Assembly (NCBI GenBank): GCA_940671915.1
Contig: CALNVZ010003433.1
Span: forward strand, 13,695,795-13,759,794
Direction of reading: 5' to 3'
Source: Paracentrotus lividus
Taxonomy: Eukaryota; Echinodermata; Echinoidea; Camarodonta; Echinidae
Length of the DNA stretch: 64,000 nt
In this document: positions 1 through 11,915 of the stretch, one piece after another
How the letters are laid out: every line of letters starts with the position of its first letter
Numbering within the stretch: position 1 is the stretch's first letter
The notes under the pieces: generated by a model
Databases searched by the model: none
Told to the model about the DNA's origin: nothing
Seen by the model: the letters and a program-made list of their open reading frames with translations, nothing else
Program-made: the position numbers and the translations under genes

Positions 1-1074
1 ATGGACAGTGCGACAAGCAAGGTCATGAAGGGTCACAGCCTTTAGAATGCCTTGCCTTGCTGACCGACGGCTAATGAGCTCATTATACCTCCAGTAAATG
101 ATTAACTGGCCTCTAAGATACTGCAGGCCATTAAAATGATACACTAATACTAATAGCCAACATTCTTTTTCGCACCTGAATCAGTATAATGAGATCTATG
201 CAACCTTGAATGAAGCAGCCACTGCTGAAAAGTTGAATTCTGTAGGCCTGTGAATAGCTATATATTACTGCACGTGTAAAGTGTTCACGTTACATTTGGC
301 TTTTGTTCTTGTAAAAATAGCATTTTATTTTTGGTCAAGAATACGTTATCTATATAACCCATCTAATTTAGGTTTCTTGGAGTAAAATAGCCACAGGTAC
401 AGTATCAGTACTAGTATTTACTTTTAATGTGGGATGTACTGTAGCTACTGTACATGTACATGTTAGCAAGGACAAGCTTCATCTGACTTCATGATTCAGG
501 AAACGAGCCTTGGGTTCAGATAATGATGCCAAAATGTCTTTATAAAACTTGTTTGCAGACGAGAGCCAAAGAAGTTTTGAATTTTTCTTCAAACCTCTTT
601 ATAATATGCTCCATTGATTCTGAATCTTAACCTACTTTAACTTAACTTGCCTAAGTTTAGATTTCGCTTTAATTCAAAACTAAATTTGATTTTGAAATAA
701 TGCATTGTAGTGCAAAATGATATTTTACTGTCACATTGAAAATACCTCTTTGGTATATAAATACAGAAATTAACACTGTTTTCAATAATAAAGAATTAAA
801 AAGAATGAATTAGAGCAATTACAATGTATTCATTGGTATATTAATCAATACTCAGTGTGAAAGTTATAAAGTTGACTTCATGCAACCATCACCTTTAAAA
901 AAAAAAAAAAAAGACATCCATTGCTTTTTTTCTCAAAGGCTTAAGTTCTTATTGTTTATAGAAGTTGCATTGTACATGTATGTAGATTATCTTGATACAA
1001 TACAGTGCTCCCAGAAAAAAGGTAATCCATTTTTACAGGCCCATATTCCAAGTTAATTTGTTTTTGCTGTTCAT
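1..1074. other. Upstream intergenic DNA, no gene seen
   Basis: AT-rich sequence with frequent stops in all frames and one A-run near 897-912. I see no exon-like block, RNA gene or clear terminal repeat. Confidence 0.5.
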
Positions 1075-1830
1075 TACACACCGCCTTCAAAGGTTTGGCC
1101 ACGTCACCCGCGGCTTGCGAATTCCACCGCGGCGGTGTGGACACGCGTAGGCAAACCGCGTATTATCCTAGACCTATGCTCCCCGGTATAGCCCAAAATA
1201 TTTCTGTTGGGGCAGCCGAATGCTAGAGAGAGTCGCTACGCATTAAGCCCGCCCCTTCGACGATAAAAATTGTGCGCTAGCTAGAAAAACAATCTGGCGC
1301 ACATTTGTGACAGCGGCTTTGTTACAAATTCGGCCAATTGTATTCGTCACAATGCATAATTCAACTTAGCACGCTCGGCGCGATCCCCCTCGCATATGCT
1401 GCGTATGCATTATGCAGAACTAAATTCACAACGACGTACTTAACCGTCCTTCAGTTTCCAAACAGGAAGAAAAATCAAGTTGAACTTTACATAGCTACAA
1501 AGCTACGATCGCCTATGCCTTCAATCTCCTCTTAATTATTTATTTGGCGTATTGCTTTTAATTTTGTTCTGATCCATATGCCAATTTATGATTACAAAGA
1601 AATGTTGAAAATCGAGATTTTCGGACAAATATCGATCAGTAATAAACAAGTATCAAAAAATTGCATAAACGAAATACCCCCTAAAACACCTTCAACAATA
1701 CAATTCATCATTCAAATTAAACAAGACGGTCTTTGCTCAAATCAAGATCAACTATTACTCTTTATCAAACCCTTCATTTCCATGTATTATCTCACACCAG
1801 GAATTAGAACCAATCAATAATAAGCAAGAG
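1075..1830. repeat. Dispersed repeat R1, copy A
   Basis: The left end is GC-rich with complementary caccgcc and ggcggtg words (about 1078-1138). The body from about 1370 to 1810 aligns in the same orientation, with indels, to 17.2-18.3 kb. Shared words include tatgccttcaatctc, aatcgagat, ataaacgaaat and aagacggtctttgc. Short open frames in this body are not supported as genes because the matching copy does not preserve them. Class unknown. Confidence 0.6.
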
Positions 1831-1850
1831 TATTAAATTAAGCCGACAGC

Positions 1851-1970
1851 GAATTGATTGATTGATTGACTGATTGTGGAATTGGTTGCGTGAGTTGGTG
1901 ATTGCATTGATTGATTTATTGATTGATTTGATTTACTGAGTGATTGATTGATTGATTGATTTGATTACCT
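1851..1970. repeat. (TTGA)n simple repeat
   Basis: Imperfect gattgattgatt tetranucleotide tract. Confidence 0.85.
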
Positions 1971-2403
1971 ACCTACCTTACCAGGTCGTGCAAACTGCCG
2001 AGACCTAGTACGAAATCTCCAGTTATTCCTGTCGTCCATGCAATTCTTCAGCTCGTCTGTGCCAACTACTCCAGCAATCCGATTTCCATGCATGTCTAAG
2101 TATTGTCTTGCGTTTTTCTACCACGCCCCGACGTCCCATGCGTGGCTCCAAAAAGGATGAGGACTGCTGGCGGCCAACTCTGGGTTGGTCGAAAGCAATG
2201 ACCAGCAAGCTGCATTCTTCTTGGTTGCTATCTGATCGATTGATTGATTTAATTGCAGATCTTATTGTCATATCTCTATATTTTTTTTTTTTTTTCATGT
2301 AGGCCTGTAACAAAGCATATGTAAAATCATTTTCATTACATAAATAACAAAGTAGGAAAATGAATACATGCTTCCATTAAGCTACAAATACAATTATTCA
2401 GTG
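1971..2403. other. Unassigned sequence after the TTGA tract
   Basis: Higher-GC block (about 1985-2225) with open frames on both strands (96 codons minus, 64 codons plus) and no recognised motif. It could be a decayed mobile-element fragment. A T-run sits at 2281-2295. Confidence 0.3.
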
Positions 2404-3376
2404 AGTCAGAAAAAAAACTAAACACCCAGAATTTTTTTTTATACATATTCGAAAGAATAACCTCTTCCGCATCCTTCTGGTTACTATTTTTAGTGGTATG
2501 TCATGACACGACGCATTGTCGGGCGAACATGTAAATTTGGGGATAAATTGAAACAACAAAAGCTAACAAAAAAGCAACACCATGCCTAATGAAATAGCAT
2601 AAATTTCTTAACAAATTTTTTGAGTCCAATTAAATTTGGGCAAGGGTATTGTTACCGTATAGACCAGATTATTGTAGTAAAAATGAGATTCATTATAAAC
2701 GTAATCCAGAATGCGCCACACATAAAAAGTGATTATTTTGTCTTTGACGTGTGTTCACTCATTCCTACTTCACAAGATGTAAGTCAAGATGCAGAGATGC
2801 CAGCCATTACGGAATAATAACATTAGAAATTAGAACGCAAATAACCCAAACAGTTAAAACAGCTGAACAAAGCTTGTTACAAGAAAAAAGAAAACTATTG
2901 ATTTTAACGCATTCCCAAACTTTGAATTGACGGAGCAAAAATGTTATTGTTTCATGCTTCTCTAGTGAAAAGTCATTTTATTGTAAGCTGTTCTAAATTT
3001 TGGGTTGTTTGCGTTCTAATTTTCTAATTGTTATAAATTATTCCGTAGTGTTTGGCATCTCTGAAGATGTATAATAAACATACCTTTTAAGTTATTTTAG
3101 CGCAAACATTTCTGTTAAAAGTTATGCTATTTAATCAGGATGAATTGCTTTTTTGATAGCATTTGTTTGTTTCGATTAGCTCCCCATTTTGCACAATCGA
3201 AATTTACATGTTCGCAAACAATGAACGCTCGTGTTCATCCAAGCGTAAAGAACATAACGCCACAAAATGTAATAACGCATAATAATTTGGGTTTATAAAT
3301 ATATATAATATATATTATATATATATATATATATTTAATTACATTTTTCTAGGTGTTTAGTTTTTTTTTTACTCCT
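2404..3376. mobile_element. Long foldback element, about 970 bp
   Basis: The two halves are inverted copies around a centre near 2890. Terminal aaaaaactaaacacc (left) pairs with ggtgtttagttttttt (right). Internal gaacatgtaaattt near 2526 pairs with aaatttacatgttcg near 3204. The words ttccgta and gaacgcaaa in the left arm also have complements in the right arm. No transposase frame. An AT dinucleotide tract lies at about 3298-3335. Read as a non-autonomous TIR transposon. Confidence 0.75.
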
Positions 3377-3393
3377 CGTGGTAGAAGCAATTC

Positions 3394-3699
3394 AAGATGC
3401 TAAAGTACTAGATATTCCTATGTTATATATAGTGCAGTCTCACCGCCAGACCGACCTCAAACAACTAACCAAACAAACTGTTAGAAAGGTCAAACTATCC
3501 CTCAATTAAATCACCCTTGTTATATGTAAGGAGAGGGAAGGAATGAATGCCATTTTTTGAGTTAGTCTCACGCACTCCACATAGTAATCCAGGTGCAACA
3601 TTCTTCTGTTGAAATTTTCATTTAATTGCCAGTTGGTTTGAGGTCGGTCTGGCCTGTTCTGACTGCACTAAAACATAGGAACATCTAGACTAGCATCTT
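3394..3699. mobile_element. MITE with about 60-bp inverted ends
   Basis: The left end aagatgct...cctatg...agtgcagtc is matched inverted by gactgcact...cataggaa...agcatctt at the right end. The inner words ccagaccgacctcaaac and gtttgaggtcggtctgg also pair. About 306 bp, no coding capacity. Confidence 0.75.
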
Positions 3700-5507
3700 C
3701 ATTAATTTATAAAAACCTCAGTAAAAACAAACCATAGCAGAATGAGGAAAATCAGCCTAACCATAGCTTGTTAAGGTGGCTTATATATATATCTTTTAAT
3801 AAATTATCAAATCAAATAAATCAAACTTCTCGATAAAAAGTAAAAGAAACCAGGGGCGGAAGCGTACGATGCATTCCTTTTGTAAAAGACCTTTTCTTAT
3901 TTTGTGAGCGCCCCGTAGGATCTGGACAAACCTTCTGGATCCCGCGCCTGGAAAACTTGGATGTTAATCATTTCTTGCCTTTTTAATATTGCCTTTTCGA
4001 GAAAAGTGCCGCAACTTTTCAGTAAAATAAATAAACAGATAAATATATATTTTTTTTAAATAATTATGTTTTTTCATTATTTCCATTGTTTATTTTGTAT
4101 CTATTCATTTATTTTATTTATTTTCATTAATCAATTAATTGATATTATTATTATTAATTTTTTATCGTTATTATTATTATTAATTTTATTTATTTATTTT
4201 TTATTTTTTATTTTTTGATTTATATTTTTTCTATTTTATTTATTGTTTTAATAATTTATTTATCTTATTTTATTTATTTAATGTTAAGGTATCAAGTGGA
4301 CCTGCCTTTCCAACTAGAGGTTCGTTCGAACACCCCCCCCCCCCCCCTTGGTTAACAGAATCTGAAATTACACCGGGGCACCAAAAGTTCTATCAATCCT
4401 TTGGTAGAGGTCTGTTAACTCTACAGAGTGCCGTTCCACCAGCATTTGCTACGAAAGAGATCATAGGCAATGAGTTCTCCTCCCTAGAGTGAATGATTAC
4501 TAGGATCTGCTTGTCCTTGTCAGAGTTTAGTGATCACTTGCAGTTTTCTTTTTGCAACGTTCCAGGTGACTCGCATCCCAAGTAGCGTATCAGGCCCCAT
4601 CGAAGGGAACCCAGAATGTGGGGCATGGCCTGTTGCCATGCAAAGCGTGCCATGGCGACAATGACCATGGGGATATGGAATAGTTCATCGTTGATTCTGT
4701 ATAGTAGGAAGGGGTCTTATAACAAAAAAATAGTGAAGATATTCATGTATATAGCTGACTTTCACTATGTTCAAATTAAATATTCATTGATCCAGTTGGC
4801 CTATATGTTTTTCAAGGCAATACTGAAGGAGGGAAATGAAATGAAGATAAACGGCCTACATGTAATTTGATGCAAATTTGAGGGAGATAAAATAATTTGT
4901 TCAATCAGGAGTTTTCTTAAATGCTGCCACAGTAGGCTATGTGTAGGCCTACATACTTTTTGTCTATAAAACTATAGGCTAATACTTATCCTTCCAGTCG
5001 CAATTGACAATACACTTTCCCTAGTAGAGCAAAACCTTTTTTAACCTCGCATTTCTGCTTGCTAATGCATTATAATGTATTCAGTCTGGCATGAGTAGGC
5101 CTAATGTCCTAGAAGAAAATGCCATGGCAATATGTCTGTAGTCAATTTCTTTTTTTACAACAAAGGGTTGTATGCTGTGTGTTGGGGATAAACAAGATGT
5201 ACATTTTGTAGATATGCATTTAAATCGTCCCCTCATGCTTATAAATAATTTTGCCTCTTGAGACCTGTGCACTGCTCCCTTAGTCTGGTAATGAGGGCAA
5301 AAACCTTTTTAAAATACAGGGAAATTTCTTATAAATGATTTTTGTACAGAAGTACATGGCTGATATAAATTTGTAAATATGTAGTAATCCCTTCATGCTT
5401 ATCGTTTTTTTTTGCCAGAGGGAAGACTTTCACAGTCCTTTAAATCCCTCCATCTGTTAATAAGGGCAAAAACCTTTTTAATATGTGACCATTATCTAAT
5501 TGCACTC
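3700..5507. other. Intergenic, AT-rich low complexity and diverged repeats
   Basis: About 4020-4290 is almost pure A/T. A C-run lies near 4331-4347. From about 5020 a phrase built on agggcaaaaacctttttaa recurs at about 5030, 5293 and 5462 and again near 8071. The stretch 5030-5190 is a diverged direct relative of 8060-8230. No gene seen. Confidence 0.5.
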
Positions 5508-5992
5508 GTACCCTTTTCTCAAGTACTAAAATTTCCTTAGCCCCGTACTATAGGTAGTACTAACTTGCCATTTAGCCCCACCTATTGTACGGGGTAAAGC
5601 TTATTCCACTTTCTGTTCTGACGATGTTTTGGCAAAGTAGGCCAACCCCACCTATAGTACAGGATTCTCTGGCCCTGCAAAATAGCAGGGTTAGCCGGGC
5701 AATTGCGGTGTTTAGAGTGAAAAGCCGGGATTACAAACTTTCGTCGGAACAGAAACCAGGCTAAGCCAACAGCTGTGCACATGCTGTACTAGCGAGCGCC
5801 AAGCCACAACATGGAGGCTAACGATAGTATGGGGTTACCGATTTCTGAGTGAGAACAGCGTGCATTTTCTTAGCCGGGGTTAGGCAGATATTTTGGCTCG
5901 TCGGAAAAGGAAAATAAATAGTACGGGGTAAAGGAAAGTATGGGGTTAACGATAGTACAGGGTTGAGAAAAGGCCCGTGAGAAAAGGGTATG
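5508..5992. mobile_element. Foldback element with ccccgtactat motifs
   Basis: The ends gtacccttttctca and tgagaaaagggtatg are inverted matches. Multiple ccccgtactat/atagtacgggg words occur inside in both orientations. About 485 bp. Small open frames on the minus strand are a by-product of the palindromic structure. Confidence 0.6.
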
Positions 5993-6103
5993 AATTTTGT
6001 GTGAGTGTACAATGTACATTTTTTGTATGTCTCAAGAAAAATTCTTTTGAGACATGATACATGTAATATGTGCCCCTTATAATTTGAACTACTGAGACAC
6101 CCT

Positions 6104-6998
6104 CTGCCTGTATGAAATAAAATGGTACAAGTGGTCCAAACATTTTTTATTAGTATATCAGTAAGGCGCTGCTTGCACTAGCTCTGCTAAAAATATAGGC
6201 GCGCTAATTGGTGGATCGGGAAAAAAGCCTGAAAAGAAGAAACCGGTCCTGCAACTAGCTCAAGCTATTTTAAAATTATCGCTTTACGACCAACCCGACC
6301 TTGGACCAAATCAAGCCAGAATGTGTATTGCGCAACTGGTAACTACCGCTAGCTTCTACACGCACAGGTGCTCGATTTCGAAATTAGCTCGAGCTAGTGC
6401 AGCACCGCGCAAAATAGCGCGCTATTTCGTACTAAAACCGCAAACAAGCTCGAGTTTTTTCCAAAAACCTAAGATGACTCAGGTTTGAATTTCCTCCAAA
6501 TTAGTGCGCTATTTGACCCCAAAGTCGGATCTGCCTGATCGAGCTAATTCATCAGATCACAAATAGCGCGCTATTTAAAATAGCTCGAGCTAGTGAAGCA
6601 GCGCCTAGTGTAGTATTAACTATGAAGATTATCACAACCTGGTAGTGTTTGTATGTACAATGTATTTTCATAAAGCAAGAAAACACACCTCTTCTGCAAT
6701 TTGTTTCATCTAATTTGGCTGCTTTAGATCTTGAGATATTATTTCCTACAATCAAGAAAAAATCCACTTGCGCATGTTGTGTCAATGGCTTTAGGTTTTG
6801 AACACAATACATGTAAGCCAAGATGACCGAAATGAAGCAGTGGAAATAGGATTTTTCAGAGCAATTATACCTAATTGATAGTTGTATTGATCAGCAAGGG
6901 AAAGTACAATAGTCATAAACATGTACACATATTCGTTATGAAGATATCATACCTAAATTATTTTTCCCCACTTGTACCATTTTTAAATACAGTCTGTA
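6104..6998. mobile_element. Mariner-like MITE, copy 1, interrupted
   Basis: Termini resembling ctgtatgaaataaaatggtac and gtaccatttttaaatacag match those of the intact copy at 43756-44225. Shared internal words include ttttcataaagca and ctacaatcaagaaaaa. The copy is split by another foldback element at 6164-6606. The two family members lie in the same orientation. No transposase. Confidence 0.65.
6164..6606. mobile_element. Foldback MITE nested in the mariner-like MITE
   Basis: Left end aggcgctgcttgcactagctc and right end gagctagtgaagcagcgcct are inverted matches. The interior repeats gcgctattt and gctcgagctag. The sequence on both sides continues the surrounding element, so this is a secondary insertion. 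Confidence 0.7.
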
Positions 6999-7157
6999 GT
7001 CCTTGTGTTTTACCACATCAGTGCTTCAAATTCCTTGCAGGCAGAATCTTTTTGAAAACCTACTTCTCTCATTTCAAGTTAGTGCATTAAAATATCATAG
7101 TGAAATAAATCTTCTGTGAGCACTAAAGAAGGAAATGTAACCATTGTAATGTTATTC

Positions 7158-7460
7158 TTAACCCTTTTAGCACCTAAACCGCCCGAGGACCGCCCTCAGC
7201 TACTCACTAAACGGCGCCCAAACCGCCCCTGCTCTTAAACACGCTTTAGTCAAGGTTGTATAAAAATAATGTGATGAAACATTGGCCATACTTCTTGTGG
7301 ATTAACCCATTGGATGTGTGACTGTTCGATTATGCAAAGAAAATATGATATACTGTAAGAGCTATCTTATTGGAAAAACGTGATTGAAACACAGCATAAC
7401 CCTTTCCGCTAGTGAGTAAACTGACACTTTTCACACAGTTTCTAGGTGCTAAAGGGTTAA
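7158..7460. mobile_element. MITE with ttaaccctttt termini
   Basis: Left end ttaacccttttagcaccta is the inverse of right end taggtgctaaagggttaa. About 300 bp, noncoding. Confidence 0.75.
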
Positions 7461-7575
7461 TATACGGGAGGTCTTACTTTGAGAAGGAACAGATCAGCGA
7501 TGTTTTGATGAAAATTCAACATCCTGCAGAATTTGAAAGTTGCAGAGTTTTTAAGATTCAATTGATTTGAGCAAC

Positions 7576-7578
<3 letters not shown>

Positions 7579-7636
<58 letters not shown>
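7579..7636. repeat. (GA)n microsatellite
   Basis: Uninterrupted AG dinucleotide run. It explains the Leu/Ser-rich frame on the minus strand. Confidence 0.95.
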
Positions 7637-7638
<2 letters not shown>

Positions 7639-8339
7639 TCCATCTACATGTAGGCTTTTTTTGTTTCATGCTTCCCAAAGGAATATCTTATTCATTGTGG
7701 AGTGTGTAAATTCATATATCAAATTCACAATGTATATTGAATTTACAAATTATATCATTAAATAATTTGTGCTGAAAAAAAATGGAAATTTATTTACTGT
7801 TTTACGAATGTACAGTAGGACACTTGGGGAGTTTCTTACCAGTGAAATCACTGAGTTCTCATATGATCAATCACAAAATTCATTTTTTTAATTCGTATTT
7901 CATCTGCTTCTGTGTTAACTTAAACAAACTAATTATTACAAAATATAGGGTCAACTTCTCCTTTAGTTAATTCTTTTGTATGCTCCTGTGATCTACAGTG
8001 TACAGTCGACATGCCCCCCTCCTCCACAGCCAGTAACCAAGACTTCAGCTAAGCTTTCAATCCCTTGTAATAAGCGCAAAACCCTTTTCTAATCTCTTGT
8101 TTCAGCTTCCCGCATTAACACAGTGAATCTTCCTACATGTACTCAGAAGAAAATATCACCATAGCAACTGTAGAGCCAGGCTTTTATGTGATTTGCTATG
8201 AGGCACTGCATGCTGTGTGTGGTGTAGGATTGGTAAAGAAGTGCTTTGGTGAGAGATTGAGTGAGCTAGCTGAAGGCAAAATGACAGGACTGATGGTCTC
8301 TGACTGATGTTTACACACTCGTTTAGCAGCTTCTGAATG
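7637..8339. other. Promoter-proximal intergenic DNA
   Basis: No gene seen. The part from about 8050 to 8250 is a diverged direct copy of 5030-5190 (shared cagaagaaaat, gcatgctgtgtgtg-like and gcaaaaccctttt words). Whether it is regulatory is unknown. Confidence 0.4.
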
Positions 8340-8690
8340 GCTGACTGCAATACTGCAGAGCTCGTTGGCAGCAGTGAGCGAGTGTGTGTATGTGTGTGTG
8401 GGTGCTCTATAATGCTGTCAAGTTGTGAAGGTTAGTGCATGTAGAGAACGGAACTCAGGAGTGATCATCAGCATCGTCGTCGATCGTGCAGCTTCGTTCC
8501 GCTCGCGTTACTATAGTGAATCAGTGCTGTTGGAAGAATTGATGCTGGCTTAATTTGAATTAGTGTGAATTGAAAGCTATTTATTTTGTATTGGACCATC
8601 CTGAAGGCACAGATTTAGTGATTTTGGTTATATATTTCAAATTGAAGGATATTTTGATCAGCATCTTTACAGTGATGAGGAAATTACAGA
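8340..8690 (+). promoter_or_regulatory. PALD1: Putative PALD1 promoter and noncoding exon 1
   Basis: A locally CpG-rich stretch (cgtcgtcgatcg, ccgctcgcgtt near 8470-8510) stands out from the AT-rich surroundings. It is followed by sequence ending in acaga before gtaagtaat, a strong donor with GT at 8691. The next plus-strand acceptor in front of the paladin start is at 9665, which fits a 5' UTR exon joined to the first coding exon. No TATA box is identified. The start of transcription is not determined, so the left boundary is arbitrary. Confidence 0.45.
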
Positions 8691-9665
8691 GTAAGTAATA
8701 TTAGGCTATAAGCATGAAGAAAATGACATCATGATGCAGAGCTCGATTTGTCATAATGTTATTTTGGATATTGTATCAATTTAGAATCAAAGTAGCAATC
8801 GTTGACGATTAAACACCCAGGAATTAAATACATATCAAGTAAACCAGCAATTATCTGTAGTCTCAAGTAAGCTCAGCAAGATTGCCCAACAAGTCGGTTT
8901 GAATGCTTCTTATTCCTCTACTTCCATGACGATACTAAGAGTTCTCAATAGATAAGAATGTAGCATCAATATTACCCTGAAGAAAACTTAGGTAATGACA
9001 TTGAATGTTGCAAACCAAATAAACAACAAAGATTCTCGGACAGACAAATTCATTTTACTCGTATCAGGACAATTACCCCCTGGACAATTACTCTTGGACA
9101 ATTACTCCAGGACAACTACCCCTAGAAATACACAAAGTACGGTTTTGTTAACAAAAACATAAAGTTTTCTCAATTAATTGCCCATATTATATTGATGGAA
9201 ACATGTTATTTCATCTACATTTATGTACATGTATGGACATGATCAATGATATTTTGCATTAACATTTCACTAAATTTGATTTGGTAGAGGCTTCTATGCA
9301 AAAATTATAAAATATTTTTTTTAAATGTTAACGGAAGGAATCTATAGATTTCGGTTTACATCTCTTAGAACAATTTGTCATAATGATCAGCTATTTTAAT
9401 ATCATAAAAATATTCATCACTCTCTTATTATTGGTCCAATTTTCTGGTGTCCGTCTGGTTTCTGTAATTTTTATGTTTATAATATTTAAACTTATTTCTG
9501 GTTGGACTCTTCTTTCAGATGTAATAATGATAAATCTTGGACTTTTTATTTTGAATGTTTTCTGTTTTTTGAAATACTTGAAACACACTTCATAAAAATG
9601 TATATTAAACTGTCCAAACTAAGTTTGCAAATTTCTCAAATATTTCAAAATTTTTTAATTTGCAG
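8691..9665 (+). other. Putative 5' UTR intron
   Basis: Bounded by gtaagtaat and aatttgcag. It contains a short tandem repeat built on ggacaattactcc (about 9065-9125). Otherwise AT-rich with no feature. Confidence 0.45.
9065..9125. repeat. Short tandem repeat, about 15-bp unit
   Basis: Four imperfect copies of a ggacaattac-type unit in a row. Confidence 0.8.
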
Positions 9666-10002
9666 AGCCGTGAGGACCGCATCATTGAGCCAGAGCAGTA
9701 TCGTCATGGGGACAGGAGCAAGCAGCGCTTCCTCCCGCTCTCCCTCCCCTGAGTTTGCCCAGAACCACCGCAACTCCATGCGCGGCCAACACTTGGATGC
9801 GGAAGAAAACCGCAAGAACTCGGTGGCCGTGTCGGTCGATAGAGACCGGTGGAAAGGACAAAATGTTATTTGTAACGATGTGGCGCCCGTCATTATCAGT
9901 AAGGATTGTTTCGAGGAGTACCAATGCCCTTTTCTTGCCGAGAAGCAGCTATCCGTCTTGGGCTCCATCAAGAATGGGATGCCAGAGCACAACTTAGTAC
10001 AG
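9666..10002 (+). CDS. PALD1: Paladin coding exon 1 (residues 1-99), start codon 9706
   Basis: Acceptor aatttgcag precedes 40 bases of 5' UTR, then ATG at 9706. The upstream frame is open to the acceptor, so the start rests on the myristoylation motif and on similarity to the vertebrate N-terminus. After a Ser/Arg/Asn-rich tail comes the conserved segment [12 protein letters not shown] and then MPEHNLVQ. Donor GTAAAG at 10003. Confidence 0.93.
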
Positions 10003-11865
10003 GTAAAGAAACAAGTTCTTCCAAGATTTATTACTTACCAGTAGTTAACAATCTCAAAAGCTTTGTCAGTCACAGCTTGGTTATGTTACTGACACTAACA
10101 ATGTACCAACCCTTGAAATTTGTACTGTGTCCTCATCCCAATTTGTGTAAATCCATAGGCCCTAGGCTCTCCAAGAGTCCAAACATTAAAATTAATAAAT
10201 ATTTCCATCCTCAAATTTCTTGCATTGTCAGTTTAGAGATTTTAATGATTTTTCTTAAATACTTTAATATTCAAACTGCTCTTATTCCTGAGTGGTTTAA
10301 TGTACTGCACCAGAAATCATTTCATACATTTTTCAGTGGTTTTTGCTCTCCCCACAAATTCATACTATTCTTGTTTCCAAGGTAATACGGAAGTGTTATT
10401 ATAATGAGATATTAACGTTTATATACCTCATTTTAAGAATCTTTAATAATCCTGTCTTCTGATTGGTTGAAAGTGCAGTCATAATCTGACCTATGGCCGC
10501 CATAGACATTTTTCCCGGTTTTACCGGTCAATAGAACATTTTTACAGTACTTTTTGCCCATGGGCATAGTGCGATCCCCATTTGTTTACGTGCAAGGCTG
10601 CTGCGCATGCGCTTTATTTCAGATACCATAATTTGCGGCGCGATTTGGTCGATAATTTTAGACAACTCCGCTGCTTGTGTGTCAACGCGCGTGCGTGCAG
10701 CGTAGACAAATTCTTTCGTCGCGCTAGATCGGATCCCAGATTTCTAGTTGAGCGTTAAGCCTGAATTCCGATGACGATGTTGAAGTAGAATGCAAATGTG
10801 TTGCCTGTGCATGTGGTGAGCATGCATTGTGGCCTGCAGAGCCAGAGGCTCGAACTGACTTAACTTTCATGACTCTAGGCTAGTCTAGATCTAACGTTAG
10901 GCCTATTTTAGAATCTAGATCGTAGACTTCACTTAGACTTAGTTCTAGGTCAAAATAAGACCATGTTTGTTGTTTTTAGATTCGGCATATAAAATATATA
11001 TTGACTGCTTTTATTTTTGGGACATGGTCGTTTCTAGACTGCTCTCGGGAATCTCCGAATCTGCCATAACCCGCGACCTGCGGTCTTGGGTTATAGCAGA
11101 TGCGGAGATTCCCTTGACCAGTCTAGAAACGACCATGTCCCTCAAAGCAGTCAATATATCTATACTATGAGTTAAGAAGAAAAAGACATGATCTTTATCC
11201 ACAAACTATGCCCTGTAACATAAAGAGTAAATGAACAATGGCAAATCGATTGTAGCCAATTAGGATCCTAGATGCATACTTATTGTATAAAAGTCTCGCT
11301 TTGAACCAATCAGAACAGTTGTTTCAAATTTGCAATTGATTGCAACTCATTGTTTGCCTGCATTTTATTTGGTAAAAAGTATGGAATTATTGTCTCACGC
11401 CTAGTGATACTGGTTAAATCTACATGTAGAAGAAGTGTTGTAGTCTAGTGGTTGTACATGTAGGCCATGCCACTTGACTGGGGATGCAAAGGTCAATTCA
11501 TTGAATCTTTTCCATTTTACTCTTTTAAATTGTACATGTACATACATGTATATACAAAACAAGTTCCAATAATATTGTTTTTTTTTAAAATTTATGATGG
11601 ACAGTAAAAAGAAAAACAAACAAAAACAACAATCAATTCTAGAACTTTTTTACAATTTGATAGAAAGTCCCCCCCCCCCCTGAAGACAAACAAAAACAAA
11701 AATAAAACAAAAATAAATAAAAAATAAAACAGAAAAATAACAACACAAAAAATTGAACAAACTAAAATTCCCAATCCAAGCTGAATAATATGTAAATAAG
11801 ATTTACATATAATTTGGTTTAATGTTGTTTACAGACTTGATACAGGTACAGTTACATTGAACAGC

Positions 11866-11915
<50 letters not shown>

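Noticed and set aside
1971..2313. Possible gene on the minus strand (96 codons)
   Set aside because: No motif, no splice-compatible partner, and it overlaps a T-run and a simple repeat; listed only as unassigned.
9502..9705. Extending the paladin start upstream within the open frame
   Set aside because: The upstream bases lie before the acceptor at 9665 and are AT-rich intron. The ATG at 9706 gives the expected myristoylation motif.
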